5,165 nt of DNA, from positions 1-5,165 of the forward strand of contig CAZCDM010000168.1 in the NCBI GenBank assembly GCA_964497475.1. The letters run 5' to 3'. A program made the translations under genes and the position numbers. Position 1 is the first letter of the stretch. The number at the start of each line of letters is the position of its first letter. The notes under the pieces are model-generated. The model ran no database searches. It was given only the letters and a program-made list of their open reading frames with translations, and was not told the origin of the DNA. Positions 1 through 5,165 of this stretch are shown here, piece by piece. The DNA comes from CAZCDM01 sp964497475 (GTDB taxonomy: Bacteria; Planctomycetota; Phycisphaerae; SM23-33).

Positions 1-1
1 C

Positions 2-673
2 CGCCAGACGTTCCGCCTCCTGCCGGACGGTACGATCCTCGCGGCCCACGTCGTCAAGGTGCCCGCCTCGCTGCCTTCGCTGCCGCGGATGGGCGTGGAG
101 ATGATCGCCCCGCCCGGCTTCGAGCGGTTCTGCTACCTCGGCCGCGGGCCGCAGGAAACCTACTGGGACCGCAAAGACGCGCCCGTCGGGCGGTACGAGA
201 GCACCGTCGCCGAGCAGTATGTCGACTACATCATGCCGCAGGAGCATGGCAATCATTGCGACGTCCGCTGGGCTGCCCTGCAGCAGGGCCGCTCGGCCGG
301 GCTGCTGCTCGCCGCCGCCGATCACCTGCTGGAGTGCTCGGCCAGTCACTACACCGATGCAGACCTTTTCATCGCCGAGCACACCTGCGAACTTTCGCCG
401 CGGGAAGACGTTTTCCTGCGGGTCGATCTGCATCAGCGAGGGCTCGGCGGCGGCAGTTGCGGGCCTCAGACGCTCGAGCAGTACACCCTGCCGACCGGCC
501 GGACGTATCGCTTCGGGTATCTGCTGCGGGGCTACAAACCCGGGCGCGACGAGCCGGGCGAACTGGCCCGGCGGGTGCAAGGCTTGGCCTGCGAAGGGGC
601 GCTGTGCTATACTTTCGCAAACCGGCTGCACGAGTCGGCCGGGCACGGGTTCGTCACAAGGAGACGACGATGA
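2..673 (+). CDS. Beta-galactosidase-type glycoside hydrolase family 2, C-terminal part (5' end outside window)
   Basis: This is the last 223 residues of a GH2 enzyme in the LacZ group, which hydrolyses terminal beta-galactosides. The reading frame is open from base 2, so the true start and the catalytic TIM barrel lie upstream of the window. What is visible is the C-terminal beta-sandwich (LacZ domain 5, small-chain region). It has the run LPRMGV, then YLGRGPQETYWDRK (E. coli LacZ has WLGLGPQENYPDR), then YIMPQEHGN (LacZ: YVFPSENG), and VDLHQRGLGGGSCGP near the end (LacZ: IDGFHMGIGGDDSWSP). The SCGP form replaces the LacZ SWSP tryptophan, a variant I recall from other GH2 enzymes. About 35 residues follow the last conserved strand (YRFGYLLRGYKP) and end in four arginines. 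This tail overlaps a promoter and the ribosome binding site of the next gene and may have no function of its own. The stop overlaps the next start as ATGA. Family assignment is firm; substrate is not, since GH2 C-termini are shared by enzymes with varied specificity. Confidence 0.9.
   Translation, partial: RQTFRLLPDGTILAAHVVKVPASLPSLPRMGVEMIAPPGFERFCYLGRGPQETYWDRKDAPVGRYESTVAEQYVDYIMPQEHGNHCDVRWAALQQGRSAGLLLAAADHLLECSASHYTDADLFIAEHTCELSPREDVFLRVDLHQRGLGGGSCGPQTLEQYTLPTGRTYRFGYLLRGYKPGRDEPGELARRVQGLACEGALCYTFANRLHESAGHGFVTRRRR
584..613 (+). promoter_or_regulatory. Predicted sigma70-like promoter with extended -10, inside the 3' end of the GH2 gene
   Basis: TTGGCC (584-589) stands 18 bases before TATACT (608-613), which is preceded by TG one base upstream (605-606), giving an extended -10 of TGCTATACT. 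The AT-rich patch stands out in very GC-rich surroundings. It lies 56 bases before the ATG of the small lipoprotein gene and probably drives the two lipoprotein genes independently of the GH2 gene. Prediction from sequence only. Confidence 0.55.
658..663 (+). promoter_or_regulatory. Ribosome binding site for the small lipoprotein gene
   Basis: AAGGAG followed by a 6-base spacer and the ATG at 670. This strong Shine-Dalgarno match fixes the start of the small gene, even though it lies within the last codons of the GH2 frame. Confidence 0.8.
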
Positions 674-867
674 AAACGATGGCGTGGATTGCAGGACTGG
701 TGATTCTGGTTGCTCTGGGTGGGTCGATCGGGTGCGTGAACATTCAGGCCCCGGAGAAGGTCGAAGTCAACGGCGAGAAGTCCGACGGCCAGAGCTGGGA
801 AGAGTACGGCAAGAGCTACGCCGAGCCATACCGCTCGAAAAACAGCGGCGAGACCGCCGCCGACTGA
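670..867 (+). CDS. Small predicted lipoprotein (65 aa), function unknown
   Basis: A 65-residue protein with a strong ribosome binding site (AAGGAG, 6-base spacer). Its ATG overlaps the stop of the GH2 gene as ATGA. The N-terminus is MKTMAW followed by a hydrophobic stretch (about residues 7-20) and Cys22 in the context GGSIGC. This resembles a lipoprotein signal peptide, although the lipobox has Ser rather than Leu at -3 and is therefore imperfect. Cleavage would leave a 44-residue mature peptide, CVNIQAPEKVEVNG followed by a polar, charged tail (SWEEYGKSYAEPYRSK), probably membrane-anchored and facing the periplasm or cell surface. The head CVNIQAPEKVEV closely resembles the mature start of the next protein (CVNVDSPDRVDV), so the two genes may derive from a duplication. 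It is probably co-transcribed with the next gene, which begins 2 bases after its stop. I do not recognise a functional family. Confidence 0.8.
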   Translation: MKTMAWIAGLVILVALGGSIGCVNIQAPEKVEVNGEKSDGQSWEEYGKSYAEPYRSKNSGETAAD

Positions 868-869
868 TC

Positions 870-2144
870 GTGCGACGAGGCCTGGGCATTTTGGTGCTCG
901 TGGCGATCCTGGCCGGGGCGTGCGTGAACGTCGACAGCCCCGACCGGGTGGATGTGCGCTGGCCGGCCTTCGGCAGCGCACGCAGTGACGACGACCCTCG
1001 CTACGGCGAGTACGACCGCGGCGGTGACGGGCGATATGATCGCGACGCCGATACGGCCTACGAGCGACGCGGGGGCCTTGCCCTGGACGACCATCAGCCG
1101 CGGGATTTCCCCGCCGGGCTCGACCGCGCCATCGATGGGGGCATGCAGTCCCGTCGCAACGCCAGGCCATCCGATCGCCGGGCCAGTTCGAATCGCAACA
1201 TGGTCTCGACGGCGGCGACCATCGCCGGAGCCATCATCGGCCAGGGTCAGGCCGGTCACCTCCTCTTCGGCCTCGATGTCCTCACCCTGCCCGGTAAGCC
1301 CGTCCGCCTCCGCGTCCGGCTGCGATCCTACGACCCCGAGCAGCAGAACCTCGCCGGCGTGGAAATCGCCTTCCGTCGCGACCTCGACCGCAAGCTCATC
1401 GGCGTGGCGGTTACCGATGACGACGGCCGGGCCGAGATCGACGGGCCCGGCGCCAGGCCAGGCCAATACCGCTTTACCGCCGATGTGATCGCCACTCCGC
1501 CCGGCCTGGCGGCGCTGCGGGATCTGCCCCCCGCGGCGATCAACGTCTTCGCCGCCCGGGCCGATACGCCCTTCGTCGTGGTCGACCTCGACCGCACGCT
1601 GGTCGACAGCAGCTTCTTCCGCGTGATGCTCCTGGACGGCGGGCGACCCATGCGGAACTCGATCCCCGTGCTGCGTCGCATCGCGAAGCAGTACGCGGTG
1701 ATCTACCTCACCCAGCGGCCAGGCGAGTTGACGAGGCTGAGTCGGCAGTGGCTGATCCGCCAGGGCTACCCGGCCGGACCGATCCTGCTCAGCCGCCTGC
1801 GCGAACTGGCCGGCGACTCCGGCCGATCCAAATCGGCCCGGCTGGTGGCGGTCCGCAAGAGCTTCCCCCGGCTGGAGTGGGGCATTGGCGATAAAGTGCA
1901 GGACATCCGCGCGTATCAGGAAAACGGCCTGCGGGCGATCTGGATTCCGCATCTCGGCGATGACCGTAAAGACCTCTGGAAACTCGTCGACGAAATCCGC
2001 GCCGCCCGGCTGGGCGAGAAGGTCATCGTCGTGACCGGCTGGCGGCAGATCGAGCGGGCCATCTTCGATGACTACCGCTGCAGCCCGAGCCGCTTCGCCG
2101 ATCGGCTGGAAGACCGCGCCCGCCGCTACCCATACGACGACTGA
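870..2144 (+). CDS. Predicted lipoprotein with Ig-like domain and C-terminal HAD (LNS2/lipin-like) phosphatase domain
   Basis: A 424-residue protein. I start it at GTG 870, two bases after the preceding stop, because this gives MRRGLGILVLVAILAGAC, a compact signal peptide with Cys18. No good ribosome binding site is visible, so translation is probably coupled to the upstream gene. Order: mature head CVNVDSPDRVDV; a low-complexity Asp/Arg/Gly-rich linker (about 35-110); a beta-rich Ig-like or carrier-type segment (about 133-208, GKPVRLRVRLRSY to GQYRFTADVI); then a HAD-fold domain (about 234-365). HAD motifs are visible: motif I DLDRT (Asp239, Asp241), motif II YLTQRP (Thr281), a motif III lysine (Lys321 in GRSKSARL, or Lys330) and motif IV GIGDKVQD (Asp341, Asp345). 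The set is complete, so a metal-dependent phosphatase is plausible. The layout, including YLTQRP and GPILLS, recalls LNS2/lipin phosphatidate-phosphatase-like domains, but the substrate is unknown. It would act outside the cytoplasmic membrane as a lipid-anchored protein. The open frame extends upstream to 219, but that part is out-of-frame shadow of the GH2 gene. Confidence 0.8.
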   Translation: MRRGLGILVLVAILAGACVNVDSPDRVDVRWPAFGSARSDDDPRYGEYDRGGDGRYDRDADTAYERRGGLALDDHQPRDFPAGLDRAIDGGMQSRRNARPSDRRASSNRNMVSTAATIAGAIIGQGQAGHLLFGLDVLTLPGKPVRLRVRLRSYDPEQQNLAGVEIAFRRDLDRKLIGVAVTDDDGRAEIDGPGARPGQYRFTADVIATPPGLAALRDLPPAAINVFAARADTPFVVVDLDRTLVDSSFFRVMLLDGGRPMRNSIPVLRRIAKQYAVIYLTQRPGELTRLSRQWLIRQGYPAGPILLSRLRELAGDSGRSKSARLVAVRKSFPRLEWGIGDKVQDIRAYQENGLRAIWIPHLGDDRKDLWKLVDEIRAARLGEKVIVVTGWRQIERAIFDDYRCSPSRFADRLEDRARRYPYDD

Positions 2145-2189
2145 CGCCCGCGCGCCCGTGTCGGCCCGGTGGTTATTGTCCAGCCTCGC

Positions 2190-2966
2190 TCAGCCCAGCA
2201 AAGTATCGCGGATGGTGTTGTAGCTGAACTCGGCCGAGGCGAAGGGGTCGTCGTTGAGCCAATCGCTATCCTGCTCGACGATGAACCACTCGCAGCCACC
2301 GTCGTCGGCGGCCTGGCAGATCGAGGCGAAATCGAGCGATCCATGGCCGACTTCGGTGATCTTCTTGGTCAGGCCATCCTCGCCGATGACGTAGTCCTTC
2401 ATGTGCAGCAGGGGCAGTCGGCCGGCCAGGGAGCGGACCCACGCGGTGGGCTCGCCGCCGCCGGTCTGCACCCAGTGGGTGTCGATCTCGGCCTGGAGGT
2501 TCTGCGGGTCGGTCTCGGCGTAGATGATCTCCAGGGCCGTCTTGCCCTCGAAGCGTTTGAACTCGATGGCGTGGTTGTGATAGGTCAGCACCTTGCCGGC
2601 CTCGCGGAGGACGGCTCCGGCGCGGTCGAGCTGGGCGGCGAGCTTGCGCACGTCGTCGGCCGATTCGATCGGCACGTGCGGGTGCGGGTAGGCGGTGTAC
2701 TTGCAGCCCAGGGCATCGAGGCGTTCGACGACGGCTTGGGGCGTGTCACAGATGCTCGCGCCGGGCTCGTGCGTGGCGCAGATCGTCAGGCCGTTGTCGC
2801 CGCAGATGCGTGCGATGTCGGCCGGGTCGATCGGGCCCACGCCGCTGACCTGGAAGGCATCGTAGCCGATAGCCTTGACGCGCTTCATCGCGTCGGCAAA
2901 GTCTTCGACGGTCTTGCAGTAATCTCGAATGGTGTAGCCAATGAGGGCAACCTGGGATTTTTTCAT
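2190..2966 (-). CDS. Sugar phosphate isomerase/epimerase family protein (xylose-isomerase-like TIM barrel)
   Basis: A 258-residue protein of the xylose-isomerase-like TIM-barrel superfamily (AP endonuclease 2 fold), which isomerises or epimerises sugars and related polyols using a divalent metal. The probable metal ligands are in the expected order: Glu135 in YHNHAIEF (129-136), Asp162 in AEIDTHWVQTGGG, His188 in LLHMKD and Glu231 in FIVEQD. The TEVGHGSLDF segment (204-213) is also typical, as is the N-terminus MKKSQVALIGYTIRD. Length is normal for a one-domain member and there is no signal peptide, so it is cytoplasmic. The start is set by AAGGAA (2974-2979) 7 bases before the ATG; the frame stays open upstream to 3902, but only as shadow. 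It follows the unrecognised minus-strand gene by 53 bases, probably in one operon, and converges on the HAD gene. Known relatives act on many sugars and inositols, so the substrate cannot be named; family is sure. Confidence 0.92.
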   Translation of the reverse strand: MKKSQVALIGYTIRDYCKTVEDFADAMKRVKAIGYDAFQVSGVGPIDPADIARICGDNGLTICATHEPGASICDTPQAVVERLDALGCKYTAYPHPHVPIESADDVRKLAAQLDRAGAVLREAGKVLTYHNHAIEFKRFEGKTALEIIYAETDPQNLQAEIDTHWVQTGGGEPTAWVRSLAGRLPLLHMKDYVIGEDGLTKKITEVGHGSLDFASICQAADDGGCEWFIVEQDSDWLNDDPFASAEFSYNTIRDTLLG

Positions 2967-2973
2967 GGTGGGG

Positions 2974-2979
2974 TTCCTT
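2974..2979 (-). promoter_or_regulatory. Ribosome binding site for the TIM-barrel isomerase gene
   Basis: Read on the minus strand, AAGGAA stands 7 bases upstream of the ATG at 2966-2964. It selects this start in a frame that stays open far upstream. Confidence 0.7.
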
Positions 2980-3019
2980 TCGCGGGCATCGTGTCGCGCC
3001 CGGCGTGTGGGGGCAAGGA

Positions 3020-3718
3020 TCAGTCTTCTTCGACGGCCGCTCCGGTGACCTGTCGCAGAAGGTTCTGGACGTAGGGTTTGTCGTCTTCGTTGCTGACGGC
3101 GTAGCGGAAGCAGGCCTTCGGCGAGATGGTTACGGTGACCCGGCCGTGGGGGCCCTGGAACTTGGCGCTGGCCGAGGTGCAGAAGTCGGCGTAGTCCTGG
3201 AGGAACTCCATGCCCGCCTCGGTTTCGAGGAACTTCGGCCCGTACGGCCCGAGCATGTAGCTGTTGTGGGCGTACTCGCTGACGCGAATGCCCTTGAGCT
3301 GGAACTGCTTGGTGTTCTGCTGGAGGGTTCGCACCGCCGAGGGGATGTCGATATTGACGGTCTGGACGACAGTGCTCAGGCCCAGCCCGTCGGCGAGGAA
3401 GGCCGCGATGGAATCGACCGCCGAGGCCGAGCCTTCGTACACTTCCAGGCGGTGCTTGTCCGGGAAGATGCCGACCGGCAGGGCGGTGGCCTTTTCGACC
3501 GAGGCCGACGCGACCTCGTGGTTCTCGGTATCCAGCCTCTGGATGGTCTGGCTGGTGCGTCGGACGACGGTGGCCATGACGGCCGAGCTGCTGGCGGTGC
3601 AGTTGAGCACGGCGAACTCTTCTTCTTCGGGCAGGCCGAAGGATTCGATCCGCTTGGCGAGGTCCTGGGCCGGCGGGCAGCCGTCGATGATCGCAAGGTT
3701 GAGTTTGAATGAGGCCAT
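3020..3718 (-). CDS. Conserved-looking protein of unknown function (232 aa), first gene of a leftward operon
   Basis: A 232-residue soluble-looking protein with no signal peptide or membrane segment; I do not recognise its family. Two ATGs are available (3724 and 3718). I choose 3718 because AGGAG (3725-3729) lies 6 bases from it but directly abuts the first ATG. The N-terminus MASFKLNLAIIDG is a beta-strand followed by an acidic helix region (residues 18-35, with EEEE at 31-34). Then come a Ser/Thr-rich patch (TASSSAVMATVVRRTS, 41-56), LPVGIFPDKHRLEVYEG (80-96) and YAHNSYMLGPYGPKF (149-163). Cysteines lie at 14, 40, 180 and 203. The regular codon pattern, ribosome binding site, promoter and 53-base spacing to the TIM-barrel gene make it a real gene and probable operon partner. 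A role beside a sugar isomerase is suggested only by context. The overlapping plus-strand frames here are shadows. Confidence 0.82.
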   Translation of the reverse strand: MASFKLNLAIIDGCPPAQDLAKRIESFGLPEEEEFAVLNCTASSSAVMATVVRRTSQTIQRLDTENHEVASASVEKATALPVGIFPDKHRLEVYEGSASAVDSIAAFLADGLGLSTVVQTVNIDIPSAVRTLQQNTKQFQLKGIRVSEYAHNSYMLGPYGPKFLETEAGMEFLQDYADFCTSASAKFQGPHGRVTVTISPKACFRYAVSNEDDKPYVQNLLRQVTGAAVEED

Positions 3719-3724
3719 CTGCAT

Positions 3725-3729
3725 CTCCT
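3725..3729 (-). promoter_or_regulatory. Ribosome binding site deciding the start of the unknown minus-strand gene
   Basis: AGGAG on the minus strand directly abuts the ATG at 3724 (no spacer) but lies 6 bases from the in-frame ATG at 3718. The second ATG is therefore the likelier start, shortening the protein by two residues. Confidence 0.65.
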
Positions 3730-3747
3730 GGTTCGTGCGAGCGGGTC

Positions 3748-3776
3748 ATCGTATCGGCCGGGCCGGGCCGGGTCAA
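3748..3776 (-). promoter_or_regulatory. Predicted sigma70-like promoter for the leftward two-gene operon
   Basis: On the minus strand, TTGACC (3771-3776) and TACGAT (3748-3753) are separated by exactly 17 bases. The match to TTGACA/TATAAT is 5 of 6 and 4 of 6. Transcription would begin near 3741, leaving a leader of roughly 20 bases before the ATG at 3718. The spacer is almost entirely a pentanucleotide repeat. A 9-base palindrome, GTCAATGAC (3772-3780), overlaps the -35 and could be a protein-binding site, but it is short. Confidence 0.6.
3756..3772. repeat. Short tandem repeat, about 3.4 copies of GGCCG, filling a promoter spacer
   Basis: Three perfect GGCCG units (3756-3770) plus a partial fourth lie between the -10 and -35 boxes of the leftward promoter. 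Loss or gain of one 5-base unit would change the spacer from 17 to 12 or 22 bases. With so few copies the repeat may be stable. Confidence 0.7.
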
Positions 3777-3793
3777 TGACTGATCGCCGGGCC

Positions 3794-3821
3794 TTGCATC
3801 CGCCCGCCCGAGGGGTAGACT
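3794..3821 (+). promoter_or_regulatory. Predicted sigma70-like promoter for the GH172 gene
   Basis: TTGCAT (3794-3799) and TAGACT (3816-3821) are 16 bases apart, each matching the consensus at 4 of 6 positions. It lies 70 bases before the ATG at 3892 and points away from the leftward promoter, so the 173-base intergenic region serves both directions. It is weaker than the leftward promoter prediction. Confidence 0.42.
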
Positions 3822-3881
3822 GACGGGGCCGAGAGGTTCGGGATTGTGGCCCGCGTGCCTGCCGCAACCGTTTGCCGCCCC

Positions 3882-3887
3882 GGGAGG
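3882..3887 (+). promoter_or_regulatory. Ribosome binding site for the GH172 gene
   Basis: GGGAGG with a 4-base spacer before ATG 3892. It favours this start over the upstream in-frame GTG at 3844, whose extra 16 residues (MWPACLPQPF...) do not look like family sequence. Confidence 0.65.
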
Positions 3888-3891
3888 TTTC

Positions 3892-5165
3892 ATGGCGGCC
3901 AAACCGAGTTACCGAAAGAAGTCCGCCGCGTATGACGTATCGGCCTTGCCGCTGCTGCCGGAGGGCGTGACGGTCGAGCAGTTCTCCAGCCGAAACAAGA
4001 AGGGCCTGAACATCGACGCCGGCGGGTCCCTCTACCAAGATGCCGAGGGTCGAGCCGTCATCTTTGACGCCGTCGGGCCCGGCTGCATTCGCAGCTGGTG
4101 GGTCACCGGCGTCCGAGAGAAACAGAAACTCCACTTCTTCTTCGACGACGAAGCCAAGCCCCGGCTGACGTTGACCGAAGAGGAATTCTTCAGCGGCGAG
4201 CATCCGCTTTTCCCCGCGCCCCTGTCGAGCTTCACCGCCACGGGGCGACACAACGGCATGCAGTATTGCGGCAACAGCTTCGTGCCGATTCCCTACGCGG
4301 GACGGCTCCGCATTGCGGTGGGCCCGGATGAGCCGAAATTCTATCACATCATCACCGAGAGCTACCCGGCCGGGACGGTGAAGGTGCCCGATTTCCTCAG
4401 CGCCGATGGCTCCCAGCCGGCCGGTGCCAAGCCGCCCGCCGTTCTGGAAGAACGTCCGCGTCCGGCTGATCAACCTCCGGGCCGGGCAGGATATCGAAAA
4501 CCTCACGGTCGAGGCGGTGATCTCCAACCAGGCTCTGCCGCGGCAGCGGGCGGGCTACCTGACCGCCCTGTCGCGCGAGGGGCTGACCACGGCCGGGGGC
4601 GACTGGATCTTCGATCAACTCCGCGGCACGGGGCGATACGTCGGCGTGGTGCAGTCGATGGCGTACGACCACAAGTGCGAGGGCGACGAGCACTTCTTTC
4701 TCGATGGCTCGCGGAGCCCGGCCTTTCACGGCACGGGCACGGAAGATTACTACCTGACCTGCTTCTGGCCGAACCTCAACGTGCAGTTTCCCTTCGGCGG
4801 GCACGTGGGCGACCTCGGCTTGCGGGGCAAGGAGCTGGGCATCCCCTTCCAGCACCTGCCGTCGTGCTACATCCGGTGGCATCTCGATGCGCCGATCCCT
4901 TTTTACGCCGAGGCCGACCTCCGCATCCAGCATGGCAGCATGAGTGACATCCACAGCGCGTACCGCAGCGTAACCTTCAGCTACGTCAATCCGCAGGTTC
5001 GCCTCAAGCGGACCGACACGCTGGATGTCGGCAGCGTGGCCAGCGAGGCGGCGCACAGGTACACCGCGCCCGGCAGCCGAAAGGTGACCCTGACCAGCCA
5101 GGACGAAGCCGACGACACCCGCAGCCTGACGACCGACACCGGGCGAACCCACCGCGGCGGCCCGA
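3892..5165 (+). pseudogene. Glycoside hydrolase family 172 (DUF2961) gene, frameshifted, 3' end outside window
   Basis: The gene encodes a DUF2961/GH172 protein; characterised members act on alpha-D-fructofuranosides or alpha-D-arabinofuranosides. Frame one (3892-4434, 181 residues) holds the N-terminal jelly-roll signature: FSSRNKKGLNIDAGG, FDAVGPGCIRSWW, LHFFFDDEAKP, EEFFSGEHPLFPAPLSSF and NSFVPIPYAGRLRI. The homologous sequence then continues one frame over, from about 4436 to the window end (243 more residues). That part has PFWKNVRVRLINL, FFLDGSRSPAFHGTGTEDYY and GIPFQHLPSCYIRWH. The GTGTEDY segment, with the Glu codon at 4742-4744 (about residue 284 after correction), is the family's hallmark and a candidate catalytic site. 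No signal peptide is visible, so a cytoplasmic location is likely. Removing one C from 4435-4437 joins the parts as GAKPPPFWKN. As read, frame one would run on to 4947 and give 351 residues, about the last 170 of them nonsense and lacking the active-site motif. It may be a true pseudogene, a sequencing error or, less likely, a +1 frameshift. Confidence 0.85.
4435..4437 (+). other. Frameshift site in the GH172 gene (extra C in a CCC run)
   Basis: The two coding frames can only join between 4382, just after a TGA in the second frame at 4379-4381, and about 4440, where PFWKN begins. Within this span the GCCGCCCGCCG stretch offers the simplest repair: one C removed gives a continuous product. CCC is also the in-frame codon at this point. 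Confidence 0.75.

Noticed and set aside
219..869. Upstream extension of the HAD gene frame to 219
   Set aside because: This part overlaps the GH2 and small lipoprotein genes in a different frame, and its translation is Arg/Ser/Pro-rich nonsense. The lipoprotein signal at 870 gives the sensible start.
816..1952. Long 378-codon open frame on the minus strand opposite the HAD lipoprotein gene
   Set aside because: Its translation is low-complexity and rich in Gly, Asp, Arg and Val, with no family motif, while the plus strand carries complete HAD motifs. GC-rich coding DNA commonly leaves the opposite strand open.
2145..2189. Possible bidirectional terminator between the convergent stops
   Set aside because: Only a short, imperfect stem (around GGTGG and CCAGCC) could be drawn and there is no T-run on either strand.
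2983..3002. Small hairpin CGGGC/GCCCG between the two minus-strand genes
   Set aside because: A 5-base stem with a 10-base loop is expected by chance at this GC content, and no T-run follows.
2169..3074. 301-codon plus-strand open frame opposite the TIM-barrel gene
   Set aside because: It mirrors the codons of a clearly identified minus-strand gene and has no recognisable motif of its own.
3743..3775. Direct repeat of GGGTCA, 27 bases apart, in the divergent promoter region
   Set aside because: Six bases is too short to separate from chance, and the flanking bases match only loosely.
2967..3902. Upstream extension of the TIM-barrel frame on the minus strand
   Set aside because: It overlaps the 232-residue gene out of frame and reads as Arg/Pro-rich sequence. 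The ribosome binding site at 2974-2979 and the family-typical N-terminus favour 2966.
3376..4527. 383-codon minus-strand open frame spanning the divergent promoter region
   Set aside because: It crosses two promoters and the starts of two supported genes, and its composition is that of a shadow frame.

Overview
This is a GC-rich bacterial chromosomal window with densely packed genes and a carbohydrate-metabolism flavour. The gene set is a GH2 beta-galactosidase-type enzyme, a GH172/DUF2961 enzyme, a xylose-isomerase-like TIM-barrel protein, and two small-headed lipoproteins beginning C-V-N at the predicted mature terminus. Together with the high GC content this suggests Planctomycetota (Phycisphaerae-like) or a similar polysaccharide-degrading environmental bacterium. 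That assignment is inference; there is no rRNA or marker gene to fix it.

Layout. (1) Bases 2-673, plus strand: the 3' end of a GH2 beta-galactosidase, cut by the left window edge. (2) Bases 670-867 and 870-2144, plus strand: two tightly packed lipoprotein genes. The first overlaps the GH2 gene by 4 bases (ATGA), and the second starts 2 bases after it. A good extended -10 promoter sits inside the end of the GH2 gene, so the pair may be transcribed independently. The second protein is a lipid-anchored HAD-fold (LNS2/lipin-like) protein with an Ig-like domain and an Asp/Arg-rich linker. (3) Bases 2190-3718, minus strand: a probable two-gene operon, an unrecognised 232-residue protein followed 53 bases later by a sugar phosphate isomerase/epimerase-type TIM barrel. 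It converges on the HAD gene with only 45 bases between the two stops. (4) Bases 3719-3891: a divergent control region with one sigma70-like promoter facing each way. (5) Bases 3892-5165, plus strand: a GH172 (DUF2961) gene, open at the right edge and broken by an apparent one-base insertion at 4435-4437.

How the parts may work together: the two glycoside hydrolase genes and the isomerase-like gene would fit a small sugar-processing neighbourhood (cutting glycosides, then rearranging the released sugar). None of the substrates can be read from the sequence. The most notable observations are the clean GH172 frameshift, the lipoprotein-anchored HAD architecture, the shared C-V-N head of the two adjacent lipoproteins, and the unidentified protein sharing an operon with the TIM barrel. 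I found no CRISPR array, RNA gene, insertion sequence or convincing intrinsic terminator.
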